A DNA stretch of 64,000 bases, taken from ANME-2 cluster archaeon. Its GTDB lineage: Archaea > Halobacteriota > Methanosarcinia > Methanosarcinales > Methanocomedenaceae. Under the pieces are notes generated by a model that was not told where the DNA came from, made no database searches, and was given only the letters and a program-made list of their open reading frames with translations. Position numbers and translations under genes: made by a program. The stretch spans positions 1-64,000 of the forward strand of contig JAAXOC010000042.1 in assembly GCA_014237145.1 (NCBI GenBank), read 5' to 3'. Positions 42,719-52,728 of this stretch are shown here, one piece after another. Position 1 is the stretch's first letter. The number at the start of each line of letters is the position of its first letter.

Positions 42719-45700
42719 TAAAAATCAACACTGCACGGATATTGTTATTATTTATACTAACGTGCAGTGCAGGTACTGTTGTGGTTCAGGCACAAAATTA
42801 TACTGTGATAATGAACTACGGTCAGACTCCGTATCAACTCGGATACTTAAGTCAGGGAAATGCCACAGGCTGGACATGGTGGGATACTGATGGCGGGATG
42901 CAGCAAAAAAACCTCATTCTGGTAAGTATTATGGAGAATGCCACACCAGTCAGCGGCCTCTCACCACCTGCCTGGACACAAGACAGTTCAGAGAGCCACA
43001 TAGGAAGTCATAGCTGGAAGGCAGGGGAAGGTATACATAGCTGGCATTATCTCGACGACCATACTACATCCGGGACTCCACTAGAGGATATTGTCCTATC
43101 AGGATCCCAGGAAAAACCGGGTTTCTTTGCAAAAACATATATCTGGCTTAACGAATTGATCACAGGTGTTAATTCCGCTGCTGTAGGGCCAATGATCAAC
43201 CTGACATACTGGACTAAGTATGATATGACAGATAATTACGGTTTTGTCAAAGTTTCAGCAGACAGGGGAGAAAACTGGGACACACTTGAAGAATATTCAG
43301 GTAACAGCAATGGATGGGTGGAAAAAACAGTCAACCTGACAAAATATGATGGACAACAAATACTTATAGCATTCTATTTCAGTGTAAATAACAATAACGA
43401 TGAAGAATGGTGGATAGATGATATAAAAGTGATATCAGATGGCAAAGTAATCTTCAGCGATGGTGCTGAAAATCCCCCACCTGTACTCACAGTGAATGTT
43501 ACTTATCCGCATTTCAAATATTCGAGTGGTGATTTCTCAAGTGAAAAAACAACAATAGGCCTTGTGGAGGACTATGCTCATCAGATATATTACGGAGTGT
43601 TCAATTATCCGGATGATGCTTATACTGGTGAATACCAGGTCGATTTCAGCACTACAATAAATTCCAATGATCTTCAGGCATCAACCAGTTTCAGTACCAC
43701 ATTATGGGGCTGCCAGGCAAGAGGCTGCCATGATTCATGGAGTCCAGAGAGCAATCCCTCTGAGCGTAACCCGACAGTTATGATACATCCTGATGACATT
43801 ACATCACAACTAAGTGGAAACTGCCTGAGCGTTTGTCACAGTACCTATTCATCGCAGTTCCTGCGGGCAACTCCCCTTCACCTGCATGACCTAAAATACG
43901 GTCATGAGGGTGGATTTATTTATGGTTCAAGTGGATGGACTACTATCTACAATAACACAAATGCAAACGTGCAGATGTATTATAAAACATCTGTTAAGCG
44001 ACCCATTCCACAGACCACATTCAATGTTGCCTCCCATGTAACAGTGGCAGAATGCACTGACTGTCATACTAATTTTATACATGATGGAAGTGGAAGTGAT
44101 ACCTATGATATCGCCACTCCCGATTCATTAAACGGAATAACATACCAAAATCCAACAGGTGTGCATAACACAGTATCATGTGAAGCATGTCATGGAATCT
44201 ACAGCAAGATTGCAGGGGAGGGGTTATATTACCCGCCATTTGATACCACTAAACAGCTAAGCGATTCGATTGGGGACTATGGACCTGAGTTCATGTCATA
44301 CGAAGCGGTGACAAAAACCTATATAATAAATATGGATAACTCCGGAACAATTGATGTGACCGTAACCGGTGATGATAATGAATATAAAATATTTCTCTCA
44401 CTTATCGGACCGATAGACAATACCAACGGTCTTCAGGATTTAAACACTACTGACCCGTGGGATGGCACCTATTGTGTACCCAGCGTCAATGGAACTGCCA
44501 CATTCGCATTTGGATCAAAAATATATTTTCCATCGGGTGACAAAATTCGCGGTGTTACTTTTGATTCATCTCCAAAAAGCGGTATATGGATAGCCAGGGT
44601 ATTCCCGCGGTCCCCTGGTACTTTTAATTATACAATAACTTCAAGTCATCCGATCCAGCAAAAACCTGTTATTCATATACCATGGAACTGCAGCGAATGC
44701 CACAATCCTGATGCAATCGGAAGTTTAGCAGGAGCTAATACCCTCAAACCCATGCCTTTGTGGGATAACCAGGGATTATCATATACCCATACTGATCATA
44801 ATGACGATGGCAAGGATGACGTTACTTGCAGGTTATGTCATAATTCATTCCATGATATTTCAATTAAGAACTGCACTGACTGCCATATTCAGCGGCCTGG
44901 CGGTCATAACCAAGCGAATTATTATGACATGGGATATACCGGTTGTATGTTCTGCCACAAGGACCCGCATTTTGAACCCGAGGCAGCAGCTGGTGGTAAT
45001 TGCACTGACTGCCATCTGCAGGGTGGTACAAATGCAACATCGGATCTGATAATAAGTAAGGATGGTTTTTTCAATAGTGCACACAACAACATTACAGGAG
45101 ATTTCAATGCCAGCAATTATTCTGATATATCCAGGGTCTGCTGGGGATGTCACGTAAATTATACTGAACAGCTTATAGATCCATTCCATACCAGACGTGC
45201 ATCAGAATTACCTGATTGTGAGGACTGCCACTTTAGTAAAACACCGTTAAATGGCGAAAACCTGAGAAAGATACCGCCCATACAGATCCCTGAACACCAG
45301 CCTATGGGTGTGGATGTCCAGACAAACATATCTACCAACTGTACTTTCTGTCATAACAATTCACTATCCATTTCGATACCGACTACAAATGTCAAATACG
45401 CTGAAGCCAAGAACTATGTTTCTCACTATGTGGATACTGACAATTTAATGACGACAACCAATAATACCACTGACTGTTGGTGGTGTCACTTTGTCAATTC
45501 AGATAATGTTTCATGGGGTATGCCTACAGATCCCTTCAATTCTACCCACTACGATCATACTCCATTAAAACTCTTTAATAGCATCGACTGTTATCCATGC
45601 CATATTTCAAACAAGGTAATGGATAATGGCAATCCACAGGCAGGGTTTACCTTCCATAATGACAGTATGCTCCCCGGTGCCGGAAAATATTGTGTGGACT

Positions 45701-48700
45701 GTCATGATATAGGTGGAATGGTAAATGAAACGTACCAGATCGATGTACAGGCCATGAACATGTCAGGTGCGATACATTATGATCTCAACAGAGTTGCAAT
45801 CGACACAATGGATCCAAATGAAGATCCGAATAACGTACGCTGCTGGGCCTGCCATGGTGACGGAAACCTATCCGAAGCTGCCCAACCCACAGGCCATCCT
45901 GACAATTACAGCACTCCCAAGAACTGCGGTAACAGGGAATGCCACAATTTCAACCAATCGATCTTACATGAACCGATGGTCTATGAGCACATCAGGTATG
46001 TGGATGATATCGACGAGCATGTTAACACAACAGCAGATTGTTCGGTATGCCATAAAAACAGCATCGTGAGCCACGGGGACAATTTAGTTCCTAATGATAC
46101 CTCACTGGTATCACATTACGGATCGACCTGGAACCTGGTAAATACATCAGACTGTATCTACTGCCATCTCGATGAAGACAATGCAGAGGAATGGGGCAAT
46201 GCACCTGATCCAAGAAACCATACGGATTATACCTTTGTTGAAAAAACCCTCATTGCCGGCAGGCCGTGGAAACTTGTGGATAACTATTCCATCACGTTAT
46301 TAGAAACCACAAGTAATGCTGCAATGTTCATCTTTGAAAAAGATGGTGAGCTGCTTGAGCGTGATATCCTATCCCTGGGTGATGAGCTTAATTTCGAGAT
46401 CAGCGGGATAGAAGACGAGAACACCAGTATCGTAAATTTCACAATAACTAAAATATTCAAAGGAAGAGATCCATATGCATATGTTGTTGAGTTGTCTGGA
46501 GATGTGCTTGCATCACGCATCCACAGAGAAACAAATAATATAGCGTGCTATGCCTGTCATGACCGTGAATATCGTACAAATGAACCGGACGGCAGGGATT
46601 ACTATATCCTGGAAAAGGATGATGAAAATGTCACTCTGGGACGTATATATGTCAATTTCGAAGAGAGTGATAAGAAAGTGCTTAAGATGGGAGAATTCTG
46701 GGATCTTGGAGAAGGTTATAATCTTTATGTTGCAGATGTAAACCTGCAAAGCACTGCTACACGGCTGCAACTGTATAAAAATGAAACGCTGGTAGAAGAC
46801 ACAATAATAAAAGAGGGAAGCAATTTCATACATGAAGAACGGGTTTTCGATCGGGATATTAATGTGTTCAGCGCAAAACTGGATATTGTTTTTGTTGGTA
46901 CAACAACCCAGGCTATTATACTAAAGGATGTGAGGCTCATTGCAGGTGAGCAGAAAGTACTTGACGGCGATCTATGGATACTACAGACCAAGAAATTATT
47001 AAGGGACCTGCCGCTGGATAGCGTCATAACAGTTGGAGAAGAAACTGGGACATTCCATGTTTACACTCTTTCACCTGGCGAATACAGTTCGGACTGTATC
47101 AGCTGCCATGCAGGAAATGGAGTAGCCCCCATTAAAATCGATGTGGATACTTTCAAAAAGGGTGTACATGCTTATTTGAATCAAAACGCAACCTGTAACA
47201 CTTTTATCACTGACGAGGCAAATAAAGCATGCTGGGCATGTCACGGCAATGGCAGCGAGCCTGATGAACATCCTACGCCCTACTTAGGTGAGCGCCCGCC
47301 AAAAACCTGTATTAGCTGTCATGGGTACTCGCAATTTGATGCAACGCAGGTATATACACACTACCAGAATGCTGAAATTTCAACAGATTCAACATGCTGG
47401 GACTGCCACTTTAATACTGTCATTAATAGCACCTCTAAAAATGTAAAGGCTGCAACATCCCATGATTCAACACGGGAAGACCTTTTAGATACCTACAGTT
47501 GCGATGTATGCCATAACAATGAAACAAATGCACCCATATGGGGAGATGCACCACAGGTTACAAAACATAATGCAGATAATGACTGCACCCTATGCCATGC
47601 AGGTGAGGGAGTTGAGACATTCCATGACAAAGGAATAACCATAACAAGGAATTGTGAAGATTGCCACGTTGACAAACAACAGGCAAATGAATTCAACCTG
47701 AGTCCAATTATTACACACTATCCGGGTGCACCGGATGATAGTGTAAACACCCTGAAACGTAATGAGTACACCTGTCGTGTATGTCATAACGCTACTAATG
47801 AAACATTACACCTAAACCTTGAAATAAGAGAATACCGAAACGAGACTATGGGCTATTGCTTCCCGTGTCACAGCGTTGAAGGAGAATTCCCCCACAAATC
47901 AGAAGCGTTGATAGAGGTACTGCGTCACGGATCCGGTATAAAAGCTATTTCTGGCTGTGATGCATGTCACTCTCCTGAAGGTATTAGTAAATTCCATACC
48001 CCAACCTTGTTGAGTAAGGGCACTTTTAGAGGCGCGGTCCGACATGACGTTGATTGCCTGGATTGTCATCCTGAACATGAAGGTAAGGAATATCAGCCGT
48101 TTGAAGGCGTACTGTGCGTCGACTGTCACACTGAATACGGTTCAGTCCATTATGCGGGTGCAGAAGTAAAAATGACGAATCAAACCACTACATGTGTCCT
48201 CTGTCATAATGAGGAAGCTGATATATATCATAACCTGACGTACTTTGTGGGCGATATGACAGATGAAGTCCTTGAACCCTGTCGTGATTGTCATAAAGAC
48301 ATCGAATCCCTCAAGGAACATGTCAGGTCATTAAAGATCATAGGGGGAACCATGGCAACCATTTCGCACACAGTATCAGAAGTTACAATAACTTGTGACT
48401 CTTGTCACAATGTCACTGGAGAGAACAGGTTCCACTTTGATTCCTATCCTATGGGTACTGTACAGGACCCTGGCTGGCCGAACTGGACAGCAGGGAATGT
48501 TACAAAATGCAAGGACTGTCATACATATCACGGCGGAGCTACACCTTTCAATGCCACGAATATGGGTACCCAGGGTCTTTCACCCTCGGGTACAGCTCAT
48601 GGTTTGGCACCTAACTGCACACTTTGCCACGGCGGGGCTGACCCTATAAGTTTCCATACTCTGGCAACTTCCCAGTTTATACCTCGTCTGGCAGTTACAT

Positions 48701-49092
48701 TAAATCCTGAAGAAGTATTCCAGGGAGAAACGAGCTTCTTGCAGGCATCAGTAGTGCTTCCAACGCTTACAAAAGTAACGGGTGCTGAATATTTCATTAA
48801 TAATATGGGTAAGGAAGGATACGGGGCGCCTCTGGAATTTGTGGTCGGCGAGTCAACCGATTCATCTGTCTTGCTTGGGGCAGTGATAGAAACATCAGAC
48901 CTATCTACAGGAAAGCATACTATTTTTGTACATGTGAAAGACTCTTCTGGAAAATGGAGCAATGTTGATATCGGTGTGCTCACAGTGAAAAAGCCTGTAG
49001 GACTTGCAATTATTGAGATTTTATTAAGAGATATTGTACCTGCATTAATTTTTATTGCATTGTTATTTTTAATCTGGAGACGCTTTAGATGA
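42715..49092 (+). CDS. Giant S-layer-type multiheme cytochrome (37 haem motifs) with C-terminal anchor
   Basis: A 2125-aa membrane-anchored extracellular cytochrome. It has a signal peptide (residues 1-30), a beta-rich lectin-like region to about 330, and 34 CxxCH motifs between about 332 and 1970, plus CQARGCH, CGNRECH (four spacers) and CLSVCH (three). A beta domain lies near 520-650. Two S-layer-like domains are inserted near 1182-1275 and 1290-1455, with RLQLYKNETLVEDTIIKEG and IDIVFVGTTTQ-like strands (written IVFVGTTTQAIILKDVRL). An Ig-like domain and a single helix (IVPALIFIALLFLIW) ending WRRFR close it. S-layer-fused cytochromes of this kind are a known ANME-2 hallmark and are thought to carry electrons through the cell envelope. 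It is coupled by 4-base overlaps to the genes on both sides. Confidence 0.93.
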   Translation: MIKINTARILLLFILTCSAGTVVVQAQNYTVIMNYGQTPYQLGYLSQGNATGWTWWDTDGGMQQKNLILVSIMENATPVSGLSPPAWTQDSSESHIGSHSWKAGEGIHSWHYLDDHTTSGTPLEDIVLSGSQEKPGFFAKTYIWLNELITGVNSAAVGPMINLTYWTKYDMTDNYGFVKVSADRGENWDTLEEYSGNSNGWVEKTVNLTKYDGQQILIAFYFSVNNNNDEEWWIDDIKVISDGKVIFSDGAENPPPVLTVNVTYPHFKYSSGDFSSEKTTIGLVEDYAHQIYYGVFNYPDDAYTGEYQVDFSTTINSNDLQASTSFSTTLWGCQARGCHDSWSPESNPSERNPTVMIHPDDITSQLSGNCLSVCHSTYSSQFLRATPLHLHDLKYGHEGGFIYGSSGWTTIYNNTNANVQMYYKTSVKRPIPQTTFNVASHVTVAECTDCHTNFIHDGSGSDTYDIATPDSLNGITYQNPTGVHNTVSCEACHGIYSKIAGEGLYYPPFDTTKQLSDSIGDYGPEFMSYEAVTKTYIINMDNSGTIDVTVTGDDNEYKIFLSLIGPIDNTNGLQDLNTTDPWDGTYCVPSVNGTATFAFGSKIYFPSGDKIRGVTFDSSPKSGIWIARVFPRSPGTFNYTITSSHPIQQKPVIHIPWNCSECHNPDAIGSLAGANTLKPMPLWDNQGLSYTHTDHNDDGKDDVTCRLCHNSFHDISIKNCTDCHIQRPGGHNQANYYDMGYTGCMFCHKDPHFEPEAAAGGNCTDCHLQGGTNATSDLIISKDGFFNSAHNNITGDFNASNYSDISRVCWGCHVNYTEQLIDPFHTRRASELPDCEDCHFSKTPLNGENLRKIPPIQIPEHQPMGVDVQTNISTNCTFCHNNSLSISIPTTNVKYAEAKNYVSHYVDTDNLMTTTNNTTDCWWCHFVNSDNVSWGMPTDPFNSTHYDHTPLKLFNSIDCYPCHISNKVMDNGNPQAGFTFHNDSMLPGAGKYCVDCHDIGGMVNETYQIDVQAMNMSGAIHYDLNRVAIDTMDPNEDPNNVRCWACHGDGNLSEAAQPTGHPDNYSTPKNCGNRECHNFNQSILHEPMVYEHIRYVDDIDEHVNTTADCSVCHKNSIVSHGDNLVPNDTSLVSHYGSTWNLVNTSDCIYCHLDEDNAEEWGNAPDPRNHTDYTFVEKTLIAGRPWKLVDNYSITLLETTSNAAMFIFEKDGELLERDILSLGDELNFEISGIEDENTSIVNFTITKIFKGRDPYAYVVELSGDVLASRIHRETNNIACYACHDREYRTNEPDGRDYYILEKDDENVTLGRIYVNFEESDKKVLKMGEFWDLGEGYNLYVADVNLQSTATRLQLYKNETLVEDTIIKEGSNFIHEERVFDRDINVFSAKLDIVFVGTTTQAIILKDVRLIAGEQKVLDGDLWILQTKKLLRDLPLDSVITVGEETGTFHVYTLSPGEYSSDCISCHAGNGVAPIKIDVDTFKKGVHAYLNQNATCNTFITDEANKACWACHGNGSEPDEHPTPYLGERPPKTCISCHGYSQFDATQVYTHYQNAEISTDSTCWDCHFNTVINSTSKNVKAATSHDSTREDLLDTYSCDVCHNNETNAPIWGDAPQVTKHNADNDCTLCHAGEGVETFHDKGITITRNCEDCHVDKQQANEFNLSPIITHYPGAPDDSVNTLKRNEYTCRVCHNATNETLHLNLEIREYRNETMGYCFPCHSVEGEFPHKSEALIEVLRHGSGIKAISGCDACHSPEGISKFHTPTLLSKGTFRGAVRHDVDCLDCHPEHEGKEYQPFEGVLCVDCHTEYGSVHYAGAEVKMTNQTTTCVLCHNEEADIYHNLTYFVGDMTDEVLEPCRDCHKDIESLKEHVRSLKIIGGTMATISHTVSEVTITCDSCHNVTGENRFHFDSYPMGTVQDPGWPNWTAGNVTKCKDCHTYHGGATPFNATNMGTQGLSPSGTAHGLAPNCTLCHGGADPISFHTLATSQFIPRLAVTLNPEEVFQGETSFLQASVVLPTLTKVTGAEYFINNMGKEGYGAPLEFVVGESTDSSVLLGAVIETSDLSTGKHTIFVHVKDSSGKWSNVDIGVLTVKKPVGLAIIEILLRDIVPALIFIALLFLIWRRFR

Positions 49093-51245
49093 TTATTGGG
49101 AACATACTCTTATATATCAGTTTGATATCTTCATGCTTAGCTGCTGTTTATATGTTTACCGGTAGAATAAAAACAAGCATCCAGCTATTAAGAACCGCAG
49201 CTTTTTCAGCAACACTTGCTGTGCTGTTGCTGGCATTTGCCTTTATATTCCTGGATTTCAGTCTGTTCTATGTCTGGCAGCATAGCAGTGCAGAACTTCC
49301 GGTTTTTTATCGGCTGGCTGCTATACTGGTAGGCCAGGAGGGAACGTATTTGATATGGGCATGGCTTTCCATCATAGTAGTACTGCTGTATACAGAACTG
49401 CATGGGATACACGACCGGACAGCTATGATCACTAATGTATATGCCTTAATATGCTGTGCTTTTTTGCTTGTCATGACAATTACAATGACACCTTTTAGAT
49501 CAATATTCGCAGTAAGTGGAGCTTCAATGCCTACTTCAGGAAACAGCATCAGCCCGGAGCTTATTGATATTTTAATGCCGCTGCATATTTTCACGACTTT
49601 TATAGCATATGCGTTTACAATCATTCCTGCTGCCATGTCACTGGCTTATCTCACAAAAAAGAAGAATATGCCGGATAGTAAAAATTATCTCCGTATAGCA
49701 TGGTTATTTTTGAGTATTTGTATAATCGTAGGCGCTATATGGGCTGATCGTCTTTTAGGCTGGAACGGTTTCTGGCAGTGGGACCCGATACAAGCGCTTT
49801 CATTGTGTACATGGCTTTTATTGACAGCTGCCTTGCATGCTGTTGTTCGGTTGAATGTGGGGGAATATAATAGATTGTTCCCACTGTTATGTATCGGGAC
49901 ATTTCTTGGATCTTTATATATGACTTTATTAGCAAGAAGCGATGTTTTTGGTTCCATCCACAGCTTTCCCGGAACACCCACGTGGTGGATGATTGTTGTT
50001 TTTATGGCAATTGTTATTGTTTTTTCATTAATTATGGCTTTAAGGCCTGATAAGACTGAATACACTACATCAGACAGTATTTATATTTTTAAACCATCAA
50101 ATACTTTTTATTTTACCATATTGATATTGATCATGATGGCGTTTATTGCCTTCTGGGGACCGACAGTGTATTTAATTCTCGGTTATATGGGCCGGGAGAT
50201 AATTATTCCAATGGAATTTTATAATATATTGTTTTATCCCCTCGTTGTGGTCCTGTCTTATCTTACCGGTATCTGCTTGCTGTACGGAAGAGTGAGGAGC
50301 CGCACACTGGCATATGTTGGCATTATTTATTTCACCATATCCATTATACTCGCTGTAGCAGTACCGTACGGCACCCATTCTGTAGCAGCATCCTATACTG
50401 GTTCATCTTTTGAAAAGATATTAGGCTCAATTTCTGTTACTTCTTATATACCTGCTTTTTTCTTTGTTACAGGTAGTGTTATATTTAAAATGGTCAGAGA
50501 TTTAAAGGTAAATAATAAAACAGCATTAATTCATCTAAATGGAATCAATCTTATTCATGTTGGATTTGTTTTCATTGTTCTTGGTGCCATTCTAAGCACT
50601 TCCTTTGCGACTTCGCACCATTTTAGTTATAGTTTATCCGAAAAGGGTGAATATAAAGAAGATGAAGGTATAGTTTTGCGGTTTTTGGATTATAGAGTTG
50701 AGAAGATAGGTTCGGACTGGTATCAAACCGTAGATGTTGAAATATTTGACGATAGTGAGTATAAAGCAAGTCCTGTTTTTTTGAAAAGTCGACAATTTGG
50801 ATATATTACCCGCCCGGAAGTAAGACACGGTTTGCTTTCAGATACCCAGATTGAATTCCATGGAACTCTGCCACACCAGATTGAGCTTGAAACTATCGAA
50901 ATAAATATTAAAAAGCAGCCATTTGCAATTTTTATGTGGAGTGGATGTGTGCTGCTGATCGTAGGTGTGTTACTCACACTTTCATCTGATGTTATTCGCA
51001 GAAAAGGATGGATATTGTCATACCTGAAATTTGTCATGAGTAAGCCTGTATCTGATATTCTACCTTTTGAAACAAAAGAATGTAAGATATTAACTTTATC
51101 TATTCCGGTAGCTGTTATCATAGGAACTGTCATAGCCATCTTTGTGTATGAAATGCTGGGTTATTTGTATGCTTTTTATGTGATTCTGGGCGGGGCTGTT
51201 ATCGTATCTGTAATTACTTATCTATTAAAATTCAGAAAATCTTGA
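49089..51245 (+). CDS. ccmF: CcmF-type cytochrome c haem lyase
   Basis: Polytopic membrane protein of 718 aa with about 15 helices that attaches haem to apocytochromes. It carries the WWD-type haem-handling motif GWNGFWQWDPIQALSLCTW near residue 224, HisHis-type loop residues flanking it, and the earlier GQEGTYLIWAWLS near 81, as in CcmF. The C-terminal periplasm-like domain (VLRFLDYRVEKIGSDWY) is also typical. Its start overlaps the stop of the giant cytochrome gene by 4 bases, so the lyase is made together with a major substrate. No other ccm genes are in the window. Confidence 0.92.
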   Translation: MIIGNILLYISLISSCLAAVYMFTGRIKTSIQLLRTAAFSATLAVLLLAFAFIFLDFSLFYVWQHSSAELPVFYRLAAILVGQEGTYLIWAWLSIIVVLLYTELHGIHDRTAMITNVYALICCAFLLVMTITMTPFRSIFAVSGASMPTSGNSISPELIDILMPLHIFTTFIAYAFTIIPAAMSLAYLTKKKNMPDSKNYLRIAWLFLSICIIVGAIWADRLLGWNGFWQWDPIQALSLCTWLLLTAALHAVVRLNVGEYNRLFPLLCIGTFLGSLYMTLLARSDVFGSIHSFPGTPTWWMIVVFMAIVIVFSLIMALRPDKTEYTTSDSIYIFKPSNTFYFTILILIMMAFIAFWGPTVYLILGYMGREIIIPMEFYNILFYPLVVVLSYLTGICLLYGRVRSRTLAYVGIIYFTISIILAVAVPYGTHSVAASYTGSSFEKILGSISVTSYIPAFFFVTGSVIFKMVRDLKVNNKTALIHLNGINLIHVGFVFIVLGAILSTSFATSHHFSYSLSEKGEYKEDEGIVLRFLDYRVEKIGSDWYQTVDVEIFDDSEYKASPVFLKSRQFGYITRPEVRHGLLSDTQIEFHGTLPHQIELETIEINIKKQPFAIFMWSGCVLLIVGVLLTLSSDVIRRKGWILSYLKFVMSKPVSDILPFETKECKILTLSIPVAVIIGTVIAIFVYEMLGYLYAFYVILGGAVIVSVITYLLKFRKS

Positions 51246-51358
51246 AAAAATATCTAACTCAACTTTCTGCCCAACAACATTATATCTGATTGCAATCCAT
51301 GTTTAATTCTAAAGCAGTGTCGTTTGGAGTACCGTCTGCCTGATAAGGAGGAATATCC

Positions 51359-51601
51359 ATGATATCTAAAATGGAGTACCTAAAAAAGCGATACAAAGAA
51401 ATGTCACAAGCCCAGCTTGAACTTATTATTGTACAATTGGACAGGGAACTTGAAGATAATCCTGATTCTGTTAAGGATGAACTATGTATTGCAGTGGATG
51501 CTCTGGAAAATAAAAAGAAAAAAGCCCATGGAAAGAGGAGGCATAGGCCGTGTCTTCCAGGCAATTTTGAACACCAGTTAGATGTGGGTGAAGAATTCTA
51601 A
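51359..51601 (+). CDS. Small basic hypothetical protein
   Basis: An 80-aa protein beginning MISKMEYLKKRYKEMSQAQL, mostly helical, with a basic patch ENKKKKAHGKRRHRP and a C-terminal PGNFEHQLDVG. AAGGAGGAATATCC lies just before the ATG, a strong ribosome binding site. No family recognised. It is followed 9 bases later by another small gene on the same strand. Confidence 0.5.
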   Translation: MISKMEYLKKRYKEMSQAQLELIIVQLDRELEDNPDSVKDELCIAVDALENKKKKAHGKRRHRPCLPGNFEHQLDVGEEF

Positions 51602-51610
51602 GGCAGGGAT

Positions 51611-51853
51611 ATGATGGAAGATCGTATACTGGCACACCTGGAAATTATCGAATCGGTCTATGGTGTTGAAATACTGAACAAGTCCGGGGTTGTGCAGTGG
51701 ATTGAGGAGATAACCGATGATGATAAACAGGCCCTGACTATCGCAACAGCCTTGAATACATGGATCATGATGAACAGTACAGGTACGGGCCTGGAAATAC
51801 CAATCACTGTGCTTGAACAGATACAGGCGAATCTGATGTCGAAAAGCAGATAG
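51611..51853 (+). CDS. Small acidic hypothetical protein
   Basis: An 80-aa helical protein, MMEDRILAHLEIIESVYGVE, with a Glu/Asp-rich centre EEITDDDKQA. Coding signal is good, with AGGCAGGGATATG before the tandem ATG codons. It probably shares a transcript with the basic protein upstream; the opposite charges hint that they might bind each other, but nothing more can be said. Confidence 0.5.
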   Translation: MMEDRILAHLEIIESVYGVEILNKSGVVQWIEEITDDDKQALTIATALNTWIMMNSTGTGLEIPITVLEQIQANLMSKSR

Positions 51854-51974
51854 GACCTTGCCATGTTCAAATGTAACAGAAGACGCTTATGGTAATGGTA
51901 ATATCGTGAAAAAAGAGATATTTCAATAAATCCATAAAGAAAATGCTCACTTAGTTCGCATTTTCTAAACCTAC

Positions 51975-52244
51975 TGTCAAGTCAACATCAAAGTGTCAGA
52001 TTATGAAGGGAATAGGGCACAATTCTAAAATCAAATTATTTCAATAATAATATTAGACGCAGATTGACACTGATACATTCACTTCCGCGGGAAGTGAATG
52101 CCTGCTACGCCTTAAGGGCGTGCAGGTTACTCAGATGCAACCTTAAATCTGCGTAAATCAGTGTAAATCTGCGTCTTAAAAATAACTGGGAAATGGAACA
52201 GTGTCAGATAATATCTCTAGCGATATTGTATGGTTGACTTGACA
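51975..52244. mobile_element. 270-bp MITE-like insertion with 12-bp terminal inverted repeats
   Basis: The ends are TGTCAAGTCAAC and GTTGACTTGACA, perfect 12-bp inverted repeats, flanked by CTAC on both sides as a target-site duplication of 4 bases. The related repeat at 21027 lacks this DNA, which proves the boundaries by comparison. There is no transposase gene, so it would need one supplied elsewhere. The family is not recognised. Confidence 0.75.
52053..52178. repeat. Nested inverted repeat inside the MITE-like element
   Basis: AGACGCAGATTGACACTGAT near 52055 matches the complement of ATCAGTGTAAATCTGCGTCT near 52157 in 19 of 20 bases. In between lie further palindromes, CTTCCGCGGGAAG and CCTTAAGG. 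It may be a second element inserted into the first or the element's own core; it also resembles the common ATCTGCGTAAATC-type archaeal repeat. Confidence 0.6.
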
Positions 52245-52347
52245 CTACAGTAAAGTATATACTTTCCAATACATTCAAAAATAAAAATGCAGATGGGAAA
52301 AACCCATCTACCCGGCCCATGAAAATATTCAGAATTTACGCATCCTC

Positions 52348-52673
52348 TCACTCTAAAGGCCAGTTCTTCTCCATCCAACCCGGTATCCTGCCGCTATCTG
52401 GCGGTCCGATCTTCACCTTCAGTCCACTGGCATCCTCCATGTCACCCTGCAAACGGACAGCCAGTCCCGGTAAAATGACCGTATTGTGCCCAGTCATCTC
52501 GCCGAAATCGAAACCAACCATCTTAAACTCATCAGACACCTTCTGCCCTGTCATCTGCCCATCTGCCACCGCAGTCTCCACACCAAGTCCGTCAGTATCT
52601 GTAGCCAGCAGGTAACAGTCAATACCGCTACTGGCCAGGTCGCTCTCTACAGTACAATAGGTCAATGTCTGTT
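52348..52673 (-). pseudogene. cdhE fragment, C-terminal about 104 codons
   Basis: Encodes only the end of the corrinoid iron-sulfur protein large subunit, from CTVESDLASSGIDCYLLATD to GRIPGWMEKNWPLE, about 90 percent identical in DNA to the end of the longer copy at 53818. It has no N-terminal domains and no start signal. Homology to the other copy begins near 52331 and stops near 52673. It is a duplicated scrap, not a functional gene. Confidence 0.8.
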
Positions 52674-52728
52674 TGGTTCATGTGACTCTATAAACAAAAT
52701 ATAATTTTCCAATACTCTCAGATATATT

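Larger units (their letters stand above)
51940..52276. repeat. Dispersed repeat copy, split by an insertion
   Basis: Left part 51940-51974 (AAATGCTCACTTAGTTCGCA and on to CTAC) and right part 52245-52276 (CTACAG, then AAGTATATACTTTCCAATAC) together reproduce the uninterrupted repeat at 21027-21092. The four bases CTAC occur on both sides of the inserted DNA. Confidence 0.7.
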
